62,764 nucleotides of DNA from Ignavibacteriota bacterium (GTDB lineage: Bacteria; Bacteroidota; Ignavibacteria; UBA10030), in the NCBI GenBank assembly GCA_022616555.1, contig JAKEEG010000009.1:1-62764 (forward strand), written 5' to 3'. The notes under the pieces were generated by a model. That model was not told the DNA's origin and ran no database searches. It was given only the letters and a program-made list of their open reading frames with translations. This document shows positions 34,346-45,106 of the stretch, piece by piece. Position 1 is the first letter of the stretch. Every line of letters starts with the position of its first letter. Made by a program: the position numbers and the translations under genes.

Positions 34346-35493
34346 CTTGCATACTCCTTTGCTGGTGTTCCGAGCGTAGCGAGAAACCTATCAGCTTGTG
34401 CTGCCATTTCATCCAGCGGGATTCCAGAAACCGGTTTGCCCGGAGGCGCATAGACGGCTGCGTTCTGCACGTAGTAGGGCACCCATTCATGCGCCATTTG
34501 CAAAGGAGTAAAAAAACCCATGACCGGAGTTTTCGTCGCCGATGCAAAATGAATGATTGAGGTATCCGGTGTAAAAACACAAACAGCGCCCTCAACAAGA
34601 GAAGCAATCTCTAGTAACGTTGCATCTCCCTGTTCAGGATACAACAAGCAACGCTCGAGCTTCAGCTGATGAACAATACTTATAAGAACTTCACGCTCTG
34701 CAGGTGAGGCAATCATAACGACTGGATAATGCTTACGCATGGTCAAATGTTTTACCAAGAAAATAACTTGTTCGCGCTGTATCTTGCGCACAGAATCTGT
34801 AGCCGAGATGTTCAGTACAACGTATTGGGTCAGTTCCGTAGCAAGAGCGCTGCGTCTTGCGAGTTGATGTTTGCCGAGAAAGAGGTCGACTTTATTTCGC
34901 GATTCTTCATCGACGAAGATTTCAAATTGTAGCTCTTTCCGGTCTATTTTAAAACCAAAGACTGACTCCACATAGTAAGCCAATACCTCCACCATGTGCA
35001 ACTCCGTTCGGTCTAAGCGCAGGAGACGATTAAAATAAAACTTATATTTCTCAGCGCCTTGGCCAACTTTGAAGCCGTTGGGAGCAGCAAGGTTAGCAAG
35101 AATACCAGCAGAAGTCGTACGATTAAATATGAAATTCAGCACAATGTCATAGCCTTCTTTTCGTGCTTTGAGTACTTCTTTCCATAGCCGCCACCAATTT
35201 AGGCCAAGCGTATAGATTTTATCGACATTGGTATTATTACGAATAATTTCCGCGTTGGCAAGACTTGTAAAAACGGCTATGTGAAGTTCAGGATTTCGTC
35301 TTTTGAGAGTGGCGAAAATCGGAGTTGTAACGATCATGTCACCAATTCTATCAAAGCGAAGTACAAGAATTTTCTTTAGGCTCTTGATGTCAAGCGTTGC
35401 ATCAGAGTACTTGTTATGGAAAACAACGCGAAAGAAAGGATAGACGATAAGGTGACGGAATACCCACTCAAGAGTGACGATAAATTTCTTCAT
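34342..35493 (-). CDS. GT9 heptosyltransferase-family protein 1
   Basis: 383 residues. KILVLRFDRIGDMIVTTP is the GT9 start and TPDTSIIHFASATKTPVMGFF the nucleotide-sugar site. An LPS-core type transferase, sugar unknown. ATGA overlap with the gene upstream. Confidence 0.9.
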   Translation of the reverse strand: MKKFIVTLEWVFRHLIVYPFFRVVFHNKYSDATLDIKSLKKILVLRFDRIGDMIVTTPIFATLKRRNPELHIAVFTSLANAEIIRNNTNVDKIYTLGLNWWRLWKEVLKARKEGYDIVLNFIFNRTTSAGILANLAAPNGFKVGQGAEKYKFYFNRLLRLDRTELHMVEVLAYYVESVFGFKIDRKELQFEIFVDEESRNKVDLFLGKHQLARRSALATELTQYVVLNISATDSVRKIQREQVIFLVKHLTMRKHYPVVMIASPAEREVLISIVHQLKLERCLLYPEQGDATLLEIASLVEGAVCVFTPDTSIIHFASATKTPVMGFFTPLQMAHEWVPYYVQNAAVYAPPGKPVSGIPLDEMAAQADRFLATLGTPAKEYAR

Positions 35494-36614
35494 GATGTGC
35501 TCGTCTTATGAATGGGGAACGTTCCGTGAGGCGATAGCATATGCTGCAGCATCTGTCGGCATCCATTGTAGACCGCACTAACCGAAATCGCCGTCAAGTC
35601 ATCGACGTCAGTTACAAGAGAGACGGTTGGAGCATTGTACGGCTCCCAAATGCGAAGCTCTTTGTTCGATTGAACATACAGTACCACCGAAGGTATTTGA
35701 AACGCTGCCGCAAGATGCACGGCGGATGTATCGGGAGTAACTAATATATTTAATCGTTTGATCACCGCGGCAAACTGATCGAACGAATCGGTCGGCGGAC
35801 AAACTACAGCATTCGCGAGCGAGTCCGCAATTGTGCGAACATGCTGTTCGTCTCGCGGGTGGTAAAGAAGCAGCGCTACACTATCCGGATAACTTTTTGC
35901 AAGCTCTTGTACCAAACCTCGAAAATTGCTTTCACCCCAGAACCTAGCTTTGCTGCCTGACGAGATATTGATACCGATGACCTTTCTGCCGACAAATCCA
36001 TTTGCTTGCCAAACGTGCTCAGCAAATAAGTCAGAGGAATGAGTGGGATTGTATCGTATGTGTAACTTCTTTGAATCCAGTTTAACACCAAATGGTGTGA
36101 GGAGCTGCGCCAGGCGGTCGACGATATGAACATCTTTACGAGATGGAAGCGGAACCTTTACATCATAGACATAGGAATTATCCTTGGTTAGCCCGACATT
36201 CCACTTCCCTCCCGCCAACGCGAGAAATAACGTCGAGGTTGCAGATGGATTATCCATCAGATCGATGACGACATCATACTTTTCACGGCGCAAAGCTCGG
36301 ATCAGTTTCCAAGTCGAAGCAATGCTTTTCTCGTACAGCCAACGTTGACGGATGAACGGTTCATTCTCAAGCACTGAATAGTTATTCCTGCTGAGCAGGA
36401 TGTCGATGGTTGCTGCCGGAAATCTTTCCTTCAGTAGAGGAAACAACGGAGTGGAAACGAGCACATCGCCGATTCGGTCCTGCCGAATGAAGAGAAACTT
36501 TGAGGAATTGAAATCTTCGAGAGAATCGAATGCTCGAGAGCGATGAATAAACAACCCCAGAAACAACACAAGAAATTTCCGGAATCCGATTTCAGCTTCT
36601 TTAAACAACCCCAT
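35490..36614 (-). CDS. GT9 heptosyltransferase-family protein 2
   Basis: 374 residues. KFLFIRQDRIGDVLVSTP and VTPDTSAVHLAAAFQIPSVV are the two family motifs. Paralogue of the next gene. Begins 3 bp after the exporter. Confidence 0.9.
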   Translation of the reverse strand: MGLFKEAEIGFRKFLVLFLGLFIHRSRAFDSLEDFNSSKFLFIRQDRIGDVLVSTPLFPLLKERFPAATIDILLSRNNYSVLENEPFIRQRWLYEKSIASTWKLIRALRREKYDVVIDLMDNPSATSTLFLALAGGKWNVGLTKDNSYVYDVKVPLPSRKDVHIVDRLAQLLTPFGVKLDSKKLHIRYNPTHSSDLFAEHVWQANGFVGRKVIGINISSGSKARFWGESNFRGLVQELAKSYPDSVALLLYHPRDEQHVRTIADSLANAVVCPPTDSFDQFAAVIKRLNILVTPDTSAVHLAAAFQIPSVVLYVQSNKELRIWEPYNAPTVSLVTDVDDLTAISVSAVYNGCRQMLQHMLSPHGTFPIHKTSTS

Positions 36615-36617
36615 ACG

Positions 36618-38456
36618 CTACGTTTCCCTCGCAGCTTCGGGTTCATCTTGGAACTGTAAAGAGTATAGACGCTTATACAAACCGTTTCCGTTACGGAGCA
36701 ACTCTTCGTGCTTTCCTTGCTCAATAAGCTTGCCACGCTCAAGAACAAAAATCCTATCACAATGCTGAATCGTTGAAAGCCTATGGGCAATAATGAACGT
36801 CGTCCTCCCTTGCATCAACCGCCCGAGCGCTTCCTGCACCATTTGTTCGGATTCCGAATCCAACGCAGATGTCGCCTCATCAAGCAATAGTATCTTCGGG
36901 TTTCGGAGTATTGCGCGAGCTATGGCAATGCGCTGACGCTGCCCTCCGGAAAGCTGAACGCCGCGCTCACCGACTTCCGTATCGTATCCCCGTTCAAACC
37001 GTTGAATAAATTCGTGGGAGTTTGCCTGTTTTGCCGCTTCCTTCACTTCTCCCTCTGTAGCTTCCAGCCGTCCATATCGAATATTGTCCAACACAGTTCC
37101 CGAAAACAACATTACATCCTGAGGCACGATACCAATCTGAGAGCGTAAATCCAAAAGGCTCATCACTGAGGTATCTATCCAATCGATAAGGATGCCCCCA
37201 CTTGTTGGATTGTAAAATCGCGGGATAAGATTGATGAGTGTGGTTTTTCCGCTTCCACTGGGACCAACCAGAGCAATTTTCTCACCGCCGCGAACGCTGA
37301 AGCTGACGTTCTCTAAGGCTGGGATTTCCGGCGCATACGAAAAACTCACGGAACGGAATTCCACGTCGCCGCGTCGAATTTCTACACGCGGGGCAGCAGT
37401 TGTAAGCTTTTCTTTCTCCAGATCAAGCAGCTCGAAAATATACTGCGCCGATACAAGCGTTTTCTGTAAACGCGCCACGCCCTCTCCAAGCGCTTTTACA
37501 GGCTTTGCCAAAGAGATCATCAGCAACAAGAAATACACCATCGCTTCTATCGTCATACTTCCCTGAATGAACAAATAGCCCGTAAAGACGACCAGCAGAG
37601 AAGTCACAGTTGTGTTAAAAAGCTCATTCGTCGGACTAAGATATGCCATTGTGCGGACAATTTTCATCGAGTGATGATAATTCGTCTCTACCTTCTTGCG
37701 GAAAGATTGTCGCTCATGCTCTTCGCGAGTGAACGATTTGACAATGCGGATGGCGTTAATTTTTTCCTGAAGGAAAGAAGAAATATCAGCAAGAGTGTTG
37801 GTTAAAAAATGGCTGTGAGTGCGGATACGGTCGCCGAATTTTCTCGAGATAATGCCTGAGATGGCAAAAATGAAGATCGTAAAGAGTGTTAACTGCCAAT
37901 TCGTATACAACAAAGCTGTGGCAAAAATCAGAGTGTAAACGACGTTTTGAGCGATCTCTACCATGAGATACAACGACTGTTCGAGTGCGTTGACATCATT
38001 CGTAATCCGGGACATAATTCTGCCCGTTTTCTCAGAATCAAAATATCGCACGGGCAGGACTAAAACCGTATCGAATAATTCAATACGAAATCGCATGAGT
38101 ATTTTCTGTTGCACCGAACTCATGAGATACTCACGGATATAGACAAAAACAACCTTGACAATGATTAAGACAACGATGGCGATCGCAAACGTGACAATGA
38201 GCTGGAAGCTCTCATCATACCCCCGGATGTTGATCGAATACAGCATGCGCCCCAACGCTTCAAAGGGGACTTCAACGAGAATTTCTTCTCCGCGACGGAC
38301 GAGATCACTGATTTGCTGCAGGACATTTACGAGGCGAGCGATGAGAAATGCCCCTGCCGTATCAGACAGGCTCATGACAGCAACCGAGATGAGCCCGCCG
38401 ATAATGCGAGATTTATAGCGGAGAAAATATGTGAGCAACCTAAGGAAAGTCTTCAT
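36618..38456 (-). CDS. MsbA-like ABC exporter
   Basis: 612 residues: six-helix membrane domain (1-340), then an ATPase with Walker A GPSGSGKTTL near residue 402, signature LSGGQRQRIAIARA near 505 and Walker B ILLLDEATSALD. A homodimeric half-transporter. Its operon partners (two GT9 enzymes, O-antigen ligase) point to lipid A-core flipping. Confidence 0.9.
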   Translation of the reverse strand: MKTFLRLLTYFLRYKSRIIGGLISVAVMSLSDTAGAFLIARLVNVLQQISDLVRRGEEILVEVPFEALGRMLYSINIRGYDESFQLIVTFAIAIVVLIIVKVVFVYIREYLMSSVQQKILMRFRIELFDTVLVLPVRYFDSEKTGRIMSRITNDVNALEQSLYLMVEIAQNVVYTLIFATALLYTNWQLTLFTIFIFAISGIISRKFGDRIRTHSHFLTNTLADISSFLQEKINAIRIVKSFTREEHERQSFRKKVETNYHHSMKIVRTMAYLSPTNELFNTTVTSLLVVFTGYLFIQGSMTIEAMVYFLLLMISLAKPVKALGEGVARLQKTLVSAQYIFELLDLEKEKLTTAAPRVEIRRGDVEFRSVSFSYAPEIPALENVSFSVRGGEKIALVGPSGSGKTTLINLIPRFYNPTSGGILIDWIDTSVMSLLDLRSQIGIVPQDVMLFSGTVLDNIRYGRLEATEGEVKEAAKQANSHEFIQRFERGYDTEVGERGVQLSGGQRQRIAIARAILRNPKILLLDEATSALDSESEQMVQEALGRLMQGRTTFIIAHRLSTIQHCDRIFVLERGKLIEQGKHEELLRNGNGLYKRLYSLQFQDEPEAARET

Positions 38457-38502
38457 GCGCTCGGTTGAGTCTTAACGTACTGGATTTTTCTCCGAATGGC
38501 AA

Positions 38503-38850
38503 TTATGCTGAGCTAGCGGACGAAGCTTTGCTCTTTTTGGCAAGGCACTCGGCACATTCGCAAAGCAACCGCAGTCGTTCAAACGTATAGATACCTGTTC
38601 GATGCCCGTCACCCCACGACATACCTACGGCGTACGACCCAACGACTTCTGCACCAACGAGCTTATATTTCCCGGGCTGCTCCGGTTGAATCACTGGTAA
38701 GTAGCTTTTCAACAGTACTGTTTCGCCCTGACAGCCGGCACAAGGACAGTTGTCCCGTAACGTTCTGAGAGAGGTACTTCCCTGATGCCCGTCATCCCAA
38801 AGAACGAACAAGGTCTGAGGGTTCGCGAGTTTGATCTGAGTTGGAGTCAT
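38503..38850 (-). CDS. DUF971 domain protein
   Basis: 115 residues from the ATG at 38850; the longer reading would run through the tRNA. FVLWDDGHQGSTSLRTLRDNC and the Cys pairs (NCPCAGC, CECAEC) fit the DUF971/GBBH-like N-domain, a small zinc-binding fold found stand-alone and in iron-sulphur proteins. Its role is unclear. Confidence 0.85.
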   Translation of the reverse strand: MTPTQIKLANPQTLFVLWDDGHQGSTSLRTLRDNCPCAGCQGETVLLKSYLPVIQPEQPGKYKLVGAEVVGSYAVGMSWGDGHRTGIYTFERLRLLCECAECLAKKSKASSASSA

Positions 38851-38923
38851 GATATCCAATTTGCATAACGAAAAAGGACAATCGGGCGGATTGTCCTTGT
38901 GTGAAGATAATTTCCGAATATCG

Positions 38924-38997
38924 TGGACCGTACCGGGGTCGAACCGGTGACCTCCACAATGCCATTGTGGCGCTCTCCCAAACTGAGCTAACGGCCC
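38924..38997 (-). tRNA. tRNA-Ala (anticodon GGC)
   Basis: Full cloverleaf by eye: acceptor GGGCCGT/ACGGTCC with one G-U pair, anticodon stem CCACA/TGTGG with loop ATGGCAT, T arm ACCGG-TTCGACC-CCGGT. Discriminator A; CCA is not encoded. Confidence 0.95.
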
Positions 38998-39175
38998 CAT
39001 CTTTATCTCACGGTGAATAAAAGATACCCAAACATTCGCGCAAAGTCAACGCGAAATTCCTTGCAGCGCGGAACAGTTTTCGGTAGATTTTAGATAGGTC
39101 CTCTGGGAATTATTGCTTTGCTCCAAATGTTGAAATTTATGCACTGAGAAAAACTCGTTTTGAAAGGATTGAGAA

Positions 39176-39607
39176 TTGTTGCAGTGTACATCCCCTGTTA
39201 GTAAGCTGCTGGGAAAATTTACTGTAGCCGGCTTGATATCGTTTGGCGGTATCGTTTTTTCCCTTTCTTGCGAGAGCACGACTGACCTGGGCGATGACTT
39301 CGTTTTCCCGGATTCCAACGTCAGTTTCGGAGAACATGTCGGTGCGTTTTTTAACGTGCGGTGTACGGGACCGTGCCATGCTGGAGCAACACCGGCAGAG
39401 GGATTGGATCTCACTTATCCTCAATCGTACTTCAATCTTATAAACGGGCCACAACTTGTGATACCGGGGAATAGCAATCAGAGTGTACTCATTATGCGAT
39501 TGGATGGACGGATCCAACCACAAATGCCGCTAAACTCAAGGTTGCTTACACCAAATCAATTGAACGGTATTAGGAAGTGGATAGACGAAGGCGCACAAAA
39601 CAACTAA
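39176..39607 (+). CDS. Cytochrome c-type lipoprotein with C-x3-C-H motif
   Basis: 143 residues from a TTG start; lipobox-like FSLSC near residue 32 suggests a lipid anchor. FNVRCTGPCHAG is a haem site with three residues between the cysteines instead of two. PGNSNQSVLIMRLDG, MPLNSRLLT and GIRKWIDEGA match the planctomycete-type cytochrome C domain family. It would be periplasmic or outer-membrane. The start is uncertain, and it overlaps the nadK stop by 4 bp on the other strand. Confidence 0.7.
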   Translation: MLQCTSPVSKLLGKFTVAGLISFGGIVFSLSCESTTDLGDDFVFPDSNVSFGEHVGAFFNVRCTGPCHAGATPAEGLDLTYPQSYFNLINGPQLVIPGNSNQSVLIMRLDGRIQPQMPLNSRLLTPNQLNGIRKWIDEGAQNN

Positions 39608-40494
39608 TCCTCTGACCGCATTCGGATGTCTTTGCCCCAGTGGAGTTTTCTGCGAAGGAGTTCATAATAGCTGTTGCCATGCCGCTTTACTAAGCGCGTT
39701 GTATATCCCGCTTTCCGAATAACAACTTCAACCGGAGGTGAAAGGAGTTTTCCCTCTTGGCCATCAGCCGTTACGTGTATTTTATCCGGTGCGGAAGAAA
39801 TGCGTAAAGTGACTACACATGAGTCCGGAACGAGGACAGGGCGAATTGTCAGCGTGTGAGGGCAAATTGGGCTAATCACTACTGCTTTGTTTGATGGAAC
39901 AACAATCGGCCCGCCGTTAGCCAACGCATATCCTGTAGAACCGGTAGGAGTTGAAACAATGACCCCATCACCCGTAAATGTCGCGAGGTACTCGTTGTTG
40001 ACAAACGTCTCAATATCCATCACCCGTGAAGAGCCAGCCTTATCGACAACAATTTCATTTAACGCTGTGAATGCCATCTTATCTTTCTTCAGCGTTGCTT
40101 CAAGCATCATCCGCTCTTCAAGGGCATATTTTTTCTGGGCAACTTCCGTTAGACAGTTGTCTAATTCCTCAACTGAAACCTCGGCGAGAAAACCTAACTT
40201 CCCCAAATTTACCCCAAGGATCGGCGTTCCGCGCGATGCAACAAGCCGGGCAACGCGCAAGATTGTTCCATCTCCGCCCAGAGAGATAATCATATCACAG
40301 GAAGCAGCAAGCTTTTTATCCGAAACAAACGACGAATTGGAAAGAATTTTTCTGCCGAGTTTTTTCTTAAGTACTGAAGCAAGGTTATCGTGAAAGACAA
40401 ATGGAGTCCCATCCGCTTTAAACCGTCGTATAAGTCTCACAACGACGAGCGGTAGTTCGGTTTTCTCCGGATTGCCGGCAATCCCGAATTTCAC
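39604..40494 (-). CDS. nadK: NAD kinase
   Basis: 296 residues. GGDGT at 73-77, GVNLGKLGFLAEV, and the NE/D and TPTGSTGYALANGGPIV motifs are all present. Makes NADP from NAD with ATP. Overlaps the DUF1844 gene by 4 bp. Confidence 0.95.
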   Translation of the reverse strand: MKFGIAGNPEKTELPLVVVRLIRRFKADGTPFVFHDNLASVLKKKLGRKILSNSSFVSDKKLAASCDMIISLGGDGTILRVARLVASRGTPILGVNLGKLGFLAEVSVEELDNCLTEVAQKKYALEERMMLEATLKKDKMAFTALNEIVVDKAGSSRVMDIETFVNNEYLATFTGDGVIVSTPTGSTGYALANGGPIVVPSNKAVVISPICPHTLTIRPVLVPDSCVVTLRISSAPDKIHVTADGQEGKLLSPPVEVVIRKAGYTTRLVKRHGNSYYELLRRKLHWGKDIRMRSED

Positions 40495-40793
40495 GACGGC
40501 TCCTTTTTTTCGTCTGATGTCTTCGATTGATCCTTCGCCTGCTCGTCGACGTAGTTTAATTTTAGCTCTTGAAGCGCGCTTGAAAGAAAACGCTTCTCGT
40601 CTTCGTTGGTATTCCCTTTCGTTTTGCGGACAAGCATGTCAAGCATATCAATCATCGCTTGCGCCTGTTCGAGATTGCGCTCGATGTTATCCGTAGCCGG
40701 GTTTTTGATTTTCCCCATGTACTGCATCGCTGCAGCTTGAAACGTCAACACCAAGCCGGTAAATAATGCAGTGTCTTTTTCGTCCGGAGTCAT
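40491..40793 (-). CDS. DUF1844 protein
   Basis: 100 residues. ALFTGLVLTFQAAAMQYMGK, then IERNLEQAQAMIDMLDML, is the DUF1844 helix pair; the tail is charged and probably disordered. Often found next to leuS or nadK. No known function. Confidence 0.85.
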   Translation of the reverse strand: MTPDEKDTALFTGLVLTFQAAAMQYMGKIKNPATDNIERNLEQAQAMIDMLDMLVRKTKGNTNEDEKRFLSSALQELKLNYVDEQAKDQSKTSDEKKEPS

Positions 40794-40794
40794 A

Positions 40795-41568
40795 CTATTT
40801 TGCTTTCTGCTTTCGTCTCAGCTCTCTTAGCTTTGCATACTTTGTAAAAACATAACACGATGAAAGAACACACAACATAAATCCTTCGACGCCATCCAAA
40901 AAACCACGCCTCAGAATATACATCCGTAGAAACGTCCAGAAAGGGCGAAAGAGCATCTTATCGAACGAGAACCGTTCACCTTTGCTGAGTAAATCCTCAG
41001 CTGCAAGAGTCGTGTACCGATTAAACTTTTGAAAGTAGTGTTGAAGGCTCGGGTCGGTATAGTGGAGCAAGTCCGACCTCAGTACGCCGATGGTCCCATT
41101 CACCGCTATTGCTTCATGGACTTGCGACGGAGTAAATCTGCCATGCTTGCGTCTGAAGAGCCGCACTACTCGCCCCGGATACCAACCACAATGCTTAATC
41201 CATTTACCGAGGAAAAAAGCCTTTCGCGGGACTGAAAACCCGGTGTGGCTCGCTACATTGTGTTGGACGACAGAGCGGATTTCGTCTGCTAACTCCGGTG
41301 TAACGCGCTCATCCGCATCGAGCGAGAAGACCCATTCGCATTTTGCTTTGGACAGGGCAAATGCTTTCGTCGCGCCAAAGCCTTCCCACTCTTTTTTGTA
41401 AACTTTTTTGGTATGCTTGTGCGCGTATTGAACAGTTTTATCGGTACTGCCCGAATCGACAACAATAATTTCGTCAGCCCATTGAACACTCGCCAAGCAC
41501 TCTTGTATATTCGCCTCCTCATCCTTCGTGATGACGATAACGGAAAGTGTGCTCTTCTGTGCGCTCAA
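40795..41568 (-). CDS. GT2, LPS-core type (WaaE/KdtX-like)
   Basis: 257 residues. SVIVITKDEEANIQECLASV, the metal motif FSLDADERVTPEL and VHEAIAVNG match WaaE/KdtX enzymes that add the first branch glucose to the LPS inner core. Starts 24 bp after leuS, in the same operon. Confidence 0.85.
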   Translation of the reverse strand: MSAQKSTLSVIVITKDEEANIQECLASVQWADEIIVVDSGSTDKTVQYAHKHTKKVYKKEWEGFGATKAFALSKAKCEWVFSLDADERVTPELADEIRSVVQHNVASHTGFSVPRKAFFLGKWIKHCGWYPGRVVRLFRRKHGRFTPSQVHEAIAVNGTIGVLRSDLLHYTDPSLQHYFQKFNRYTTLAAEDLLSKGERFSFDKMLFRPFWTFLRMYILRRGFLDGVEGFMLCVLSSCYVFTKYAKLRELRRKQKAK

Positions 41569-41592
41569 AGATCGCTCTCTTCGTTTGGCCTG

Positions 41593-44169
41593 TTAGTTCG
41601 GAGAGATAACAATGTTTACCAGCTTATTTTTGACCACGATCGTACGCGTAATACGTTTACCATCCACATGACGTTTCACATGCGTGTCATTTTTTGCCAG
41701 ATCCTCCAGATCGCCTTCGGCTGTGTTCAACGCGACAACCGCCTTTGAACGAACTTTGCCGTTCACTTGAAATACCACCTCGACTGTGTCTTCAATCGTT
41801 TTCTCGGCGGTGTACGAGGGCCAGGGCGCATAAGCAAGCGACTCAGAATGTTCTAATTTGTTCCAAAGCTCTTCGGCAATATGTGGTGCAAACGGTGCGA
41901 GGAGAAGCACAAATTGTTCAAGTAGCGCGCGAGGCTTCTTCTCAAGCTTCATTGTCTCATTAAGGAAAATCATCATTTGTGAAATCGCCGTGTTGAATCG
42001 CAATGCTTCGATGTCCTCCCCCACCTTCTTTACCGTCTGGTGATACAACCGTTCAAATTCCGGCGAGGCTGGCACATCTTGTATCGAAGGGTCGATAGCG
42101 CCCTCCTCCGTGACGAATACCCGCCACACGCGATTCAGGAACCGGTACACACCCTCCACACCGCGCGTACTCCAGGGCTTCGAATCTTCCAATGGCCCCA
42201 TGAACATTTCAAATAGCCGCATCGAATCTGCGCCGTACTCTAGCACTACTTCATCAGGGTTGACGACATTCCCGCGGGATTTGGACATCTTTTGATTGTC
42301 CTCGCCAAGAATCGTACCCTGATGCAAGAGTTTCATAAACGGCTCTTTTGTTGTCACGTACCCGAGGTCGTACAATACCTTGTGCCAAAAACGCGCGTAC
42401 ATCAAATGCAGCACCGCATGTTCTGCTCCACCGATATACAGATCGACGGGCATCCAATATTTTTCTTTTGCGGGATCACACAGTACGCGATCATTGTCAG
42501 GATCAATGTACCGTAAATAATACCAACACGAACCAGCCCACTGCGGCATCGTATTAGTTTCGCGCCGACCTTTCAAGCCAGTTTGCTTATCGACGACATT
42601 AACCCAATCCGTTGCGAGCGCGAGTGGTGATTCAGTGGTTCCGCTCGGTTGAAATTTTTCTAACTCTGGGAGCAACAGCGGCAGCTCGCTCTCATCGAGA
42701 GGCTTCATCGTACCGTCTTCAAGATGAATAATCGGTACAGGCTCACCCCAATAGCGCTGACGGGAAAACAGCCAATCACGCAATTTATAATTAATCTTCC
42801 GTGTGCCGAGTTTATTCGACTCTACCCATTCAATAATTTTTACCTTCGCCTTGTCAATATACAGCCCATTTAAAAAATCGCTATTGATTGCCGGACCATC
42901 GCCTAAGTATGGTTTACCCTTGAAATCTGAAGGCGGTTGTACCGTGCGGATAATCGGTAAACCGAAGCGTTCGGCAAATTCCCAGTCGCGTTCATCTTGA
43001 CCTGGAACAGCCATAATTGCGCCAGTGCCGTATCCCATCAAAACATAATCGGCAATCCAAATCGGTATTTCTTTTTTCGTTGCCGGATTAATGGCATAAC
43101 TTCCAGAGAATATGCCGGATTTGTCCTTATCGATCCCGCGCTCAAACTCGGATTTGAGCGCAGCTTGTTTCCGGTACTCTTCTACCGCATTCTTTTGCTG
43201 TTGAGTTGTGATGACGTTGACGAGTGGGTGTTCGGGAGCGAGAACCATGTATGTCGCCCCAAAAATCGTATCTGGCCTTGTTGTGAAGACAGTGACAGTT
43301 TCACCGTTGCCTTTAATCGGGAAATGAATCTCAGCGCCTTCGGAGCGGCCGATCCAGTTTTTTTGCTGGTCGAGTGTCGATAGGGGCCAGTCAAGTTCTT
43401 TCGAATCTTCCAACAGGCGCTCCGCATACGCCGTAATGCGCATCATCCATTGCTTCATCGGGCGGCGCTCAACAGTGTATCCCTTCTCTCGCCACTCTTC
43501 CACTTCTTCGTTTGCCAAGACGGTACCTAAACCCTCGCACCAATTGACGGGTATTTCAGCTACGTACGCTAAACGAAAATCAGCGAGTATGTCCTGCTGT
43601 TCTTTCTTCGACTTCTTTCGCCATTGCTCGGCAGTAAATCCCGGTTCGAGCGACAGACCCTCCGACCCTTTTTGTTCAAATTCGCGAATTAGGGCGTCAA
43701 TAGAGCGTGCTTTTTGTTGACGCAGGTCATACCATGAGTTATAGATTTTTAAGAATATCCATTGTGTCCAGCGATAGTACTTTGGGTCGGTGGTATCGAC
43801 TTCACGTGACCAGTCATAACTCAAGCCGAGCATTTTTATCTGGCGGGTGAATGTCGCAATGTTTTGTTCTGTAGTGATACGCGGATGGATATTCGTCTGC
43901 ATCGCATAACGCTCGGCCGGCAGGCCGAAAGCATCCCAGCCGATTGGGTGAAGGACATTGATGCCCTTCATCCGCAGATAGCGGCAGTAAATATCAGTGG
44001 CAGTATACCCTTCCGGATGGCCCACGTGCAAACCAGCGCCGGAAGGATAAGGAAACATATCCAAGATATATCGTTTAGGCTTAGACGGGTTGTCAACAGT
44101 TTTAAACGTTTGGTGACGTTCCCAGTAATCTTGCCACTTTTTTTCTATATCGAGAAAAGGGTATTTCAT
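41593..44169 (-). CDS. leuS: Leucyl-tRNA synthetase
   Basis: 858 residues, normal length. HIGH-type HVGH at 47-50 in [15 protein letters not shown], editing domain with [14 protein letters not shown] and [21 protein letters not shown] in [12 protein letters not shown], and the C-terminal anticodon domain ending VNIVIS. Charges tRNA-Leu and hydrolyses mischarged products. Confidence 0.97.
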   Translation of the reverse strand: MKYPFLDIEKKWQDYWERHQTFKTVDNPSKPKRYILDMFPYPSGAGLHVGHPEGYTATDIYCRYLRMKGINVLHPIGWDAFGLPAERYAMQTNIHPRITTEQNIATFTRQIKMLGLSYDWSREVDTTDPKYYRWTQWIFLKIYNSWYDLRQQKARSIDALIREFEQKGSEGLSLEPGFTAEQWRKKSKKEQQDILADFRLAYVAEIPVNWCEGLGTVLANEEVEEWREKGYTVERRPMKQWMMRITAYAERLLEDSKELDWPLSTLDQQKNWIGRSEGAEIHFPIKGNGETVTVFTTRPDTIFGATYMVLAPEHPLVNVITTQQQKNAVEEYRKQAALKSEFERGIDKDKSGIFSGSYAINPATKKEIPIWIADYVLMGYGTGAIMAVPGQDERDWEFAERFGLPIIRTVQPPSDFKGKPYLGDGPAINSDFLNGLYIDKAKVKIIEWVESNKLGTRKINYKLRDWLFSRQRYWGEPVPIIHLEDGTMKPLDESELPLLLPELEKFQPSGTTESPLALATDWVNVVDKQTGLKGRRETNTMPQWAGSCWYYLRYIDPDNDRVLCDPAKEKYWMPVDLYIGGAEHAVLHLMYARFWHKVLYDLGYVTTKEPFMKLLHQGTILGEDNQKMSKSRGNVVNPDEVVLEYGADSMRLFEMFMGPLEDSKPWSTRGVEGVYRFLNRVWRVFVTEEGAIDPSIQDVPASPEFERLYHQTVKKVGEDIEALRFNTAISQMMIFLNETMKLEKKPRALLEQFVLLLAPFAPHIAEELWNKLEHSESLAYAPWPSYTAEKTIEDTVEVVFQVNGKVRSKAVVALNTAEGDLEDLAKNDTHVKRHVDGKRITRTIVVKNKLVNIVISPN

Positions 44170-44333
44170 TGCGCTTTACGATGAGAGTAGAATGAATGTA
44201 ATAAAATTATCATCAAATTTCAATGGAGAATTTAGAACTGCGCAACAAATGTCAACGCAGCAAGTTGATTTGAACGATTACCAGATTGTAGTTCGGTTAC
44301 TCAACATTCACTCACAACTAGAGGAGAAAAAAA

Positions 44334-44975
44334 ATGAGACGACGATTTCTTAGCGCACTTGTGCTCTGCAGCCTGTTCCTGGTGAGCGCAACGTCTTTTG
44401 CTCAACTGCGCGCGTGGAAGTTTGGCGTTGGGCTGAACGGTTCCGTGAGCCAACTGCAATCAGACTTGCGGACGAACGACCTCGGCTTCGGCGCATCAGT
44501 CGGGTATACGCTTTCTGTCGCGGAGCATGTCGGGATTCGCGGCTCTTTCGGGTTAAACTCATTCACCGGGAAGGATGCCCTTGGCAATGAGTACCGAAGC
44601 AACCCGTTCTCCGCGAAATTCTTCCTGAGCTACGATATTCTGCCGGAGAGTCAATGGAATCCATTTATCTTCGCTGGCGGCGGCGTGTATTATGTCAGCG
44701 CCACGAGGAACGATACGGAGTTTCTGATCGGAGCCAACGATCAGCCATGGGATATCCTTTTTGCCGGTGGCGCCGGGATCGATATCTTTCCTGATCCGCT
44801 CTGGTCGATTACCATATCGGCCGAGGGCACGCTTATGGGCAAGGACAAAATCGAGGGAGTTCGCGGAGGATCCAGCAAAGACGTTTATAGCCAGGTCAAT
44901 ATTGGATTCCGTTACTACTTCTACGATACGCTGTTCTTCCTCAATCAGCAGGTTTCACCATCCGATTCTAACTGA
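44334..44975 (+). CDS. Outer-membrane beta-barrel protein (OmpA-like fold)
   Basis: 213 residues. Signal peptide (FLSALVLCSLFLVSATSFAQ), then eight or so amphipathic strands (WKFGVGLNGSV, FGASVGYTLSV, FNPFIFAGGGVYY) and an unusual 14-residue tail after the last strand FRYYFYD. No periplasmic OmpA domain. AGAGG ribosome-binding site. Single gene. Confidence 0.8.
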   Translation: MRRRFLSALVLCSLFLVSATSFAQLRAWKFGVGLNGSVSQLQSDLRTNDLGFGASVGYTLSVAEHVGIRGSFGLNSFTGKDALGNEYRSNPFSAKFFLSYDILPESQWNPFIFAGGGVYYVSATRNDTEFLIGANDQPWDILFAGGAGIDIFPDPLWSITISAEGTLMGKDKIEGVRGGSSKDVYSQVNIGFRYYFYDTLFFLNQQVSPSDSN

Positions 44976-45106
44976 TTGAAGTGTAGAGGATAGCGCTATC
45001 TAACTTCATAGCTATGGCGTCCTCACCGAAGTGTTTTTGGTTTAACAAAATGCTCGACGGGGACGCCTTCGCGTTTGTTCAGAAAGTTGAAAAGCTTTTT
45101 CGATGC

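Noticed and set aside
44989-45016. Two short perfect palindromes (GATAGCGCTATC and CATAGCTATG) after the barrel gene
   Set aside because: No T run, no clear partner gene; too short to claim a terminator or operator.
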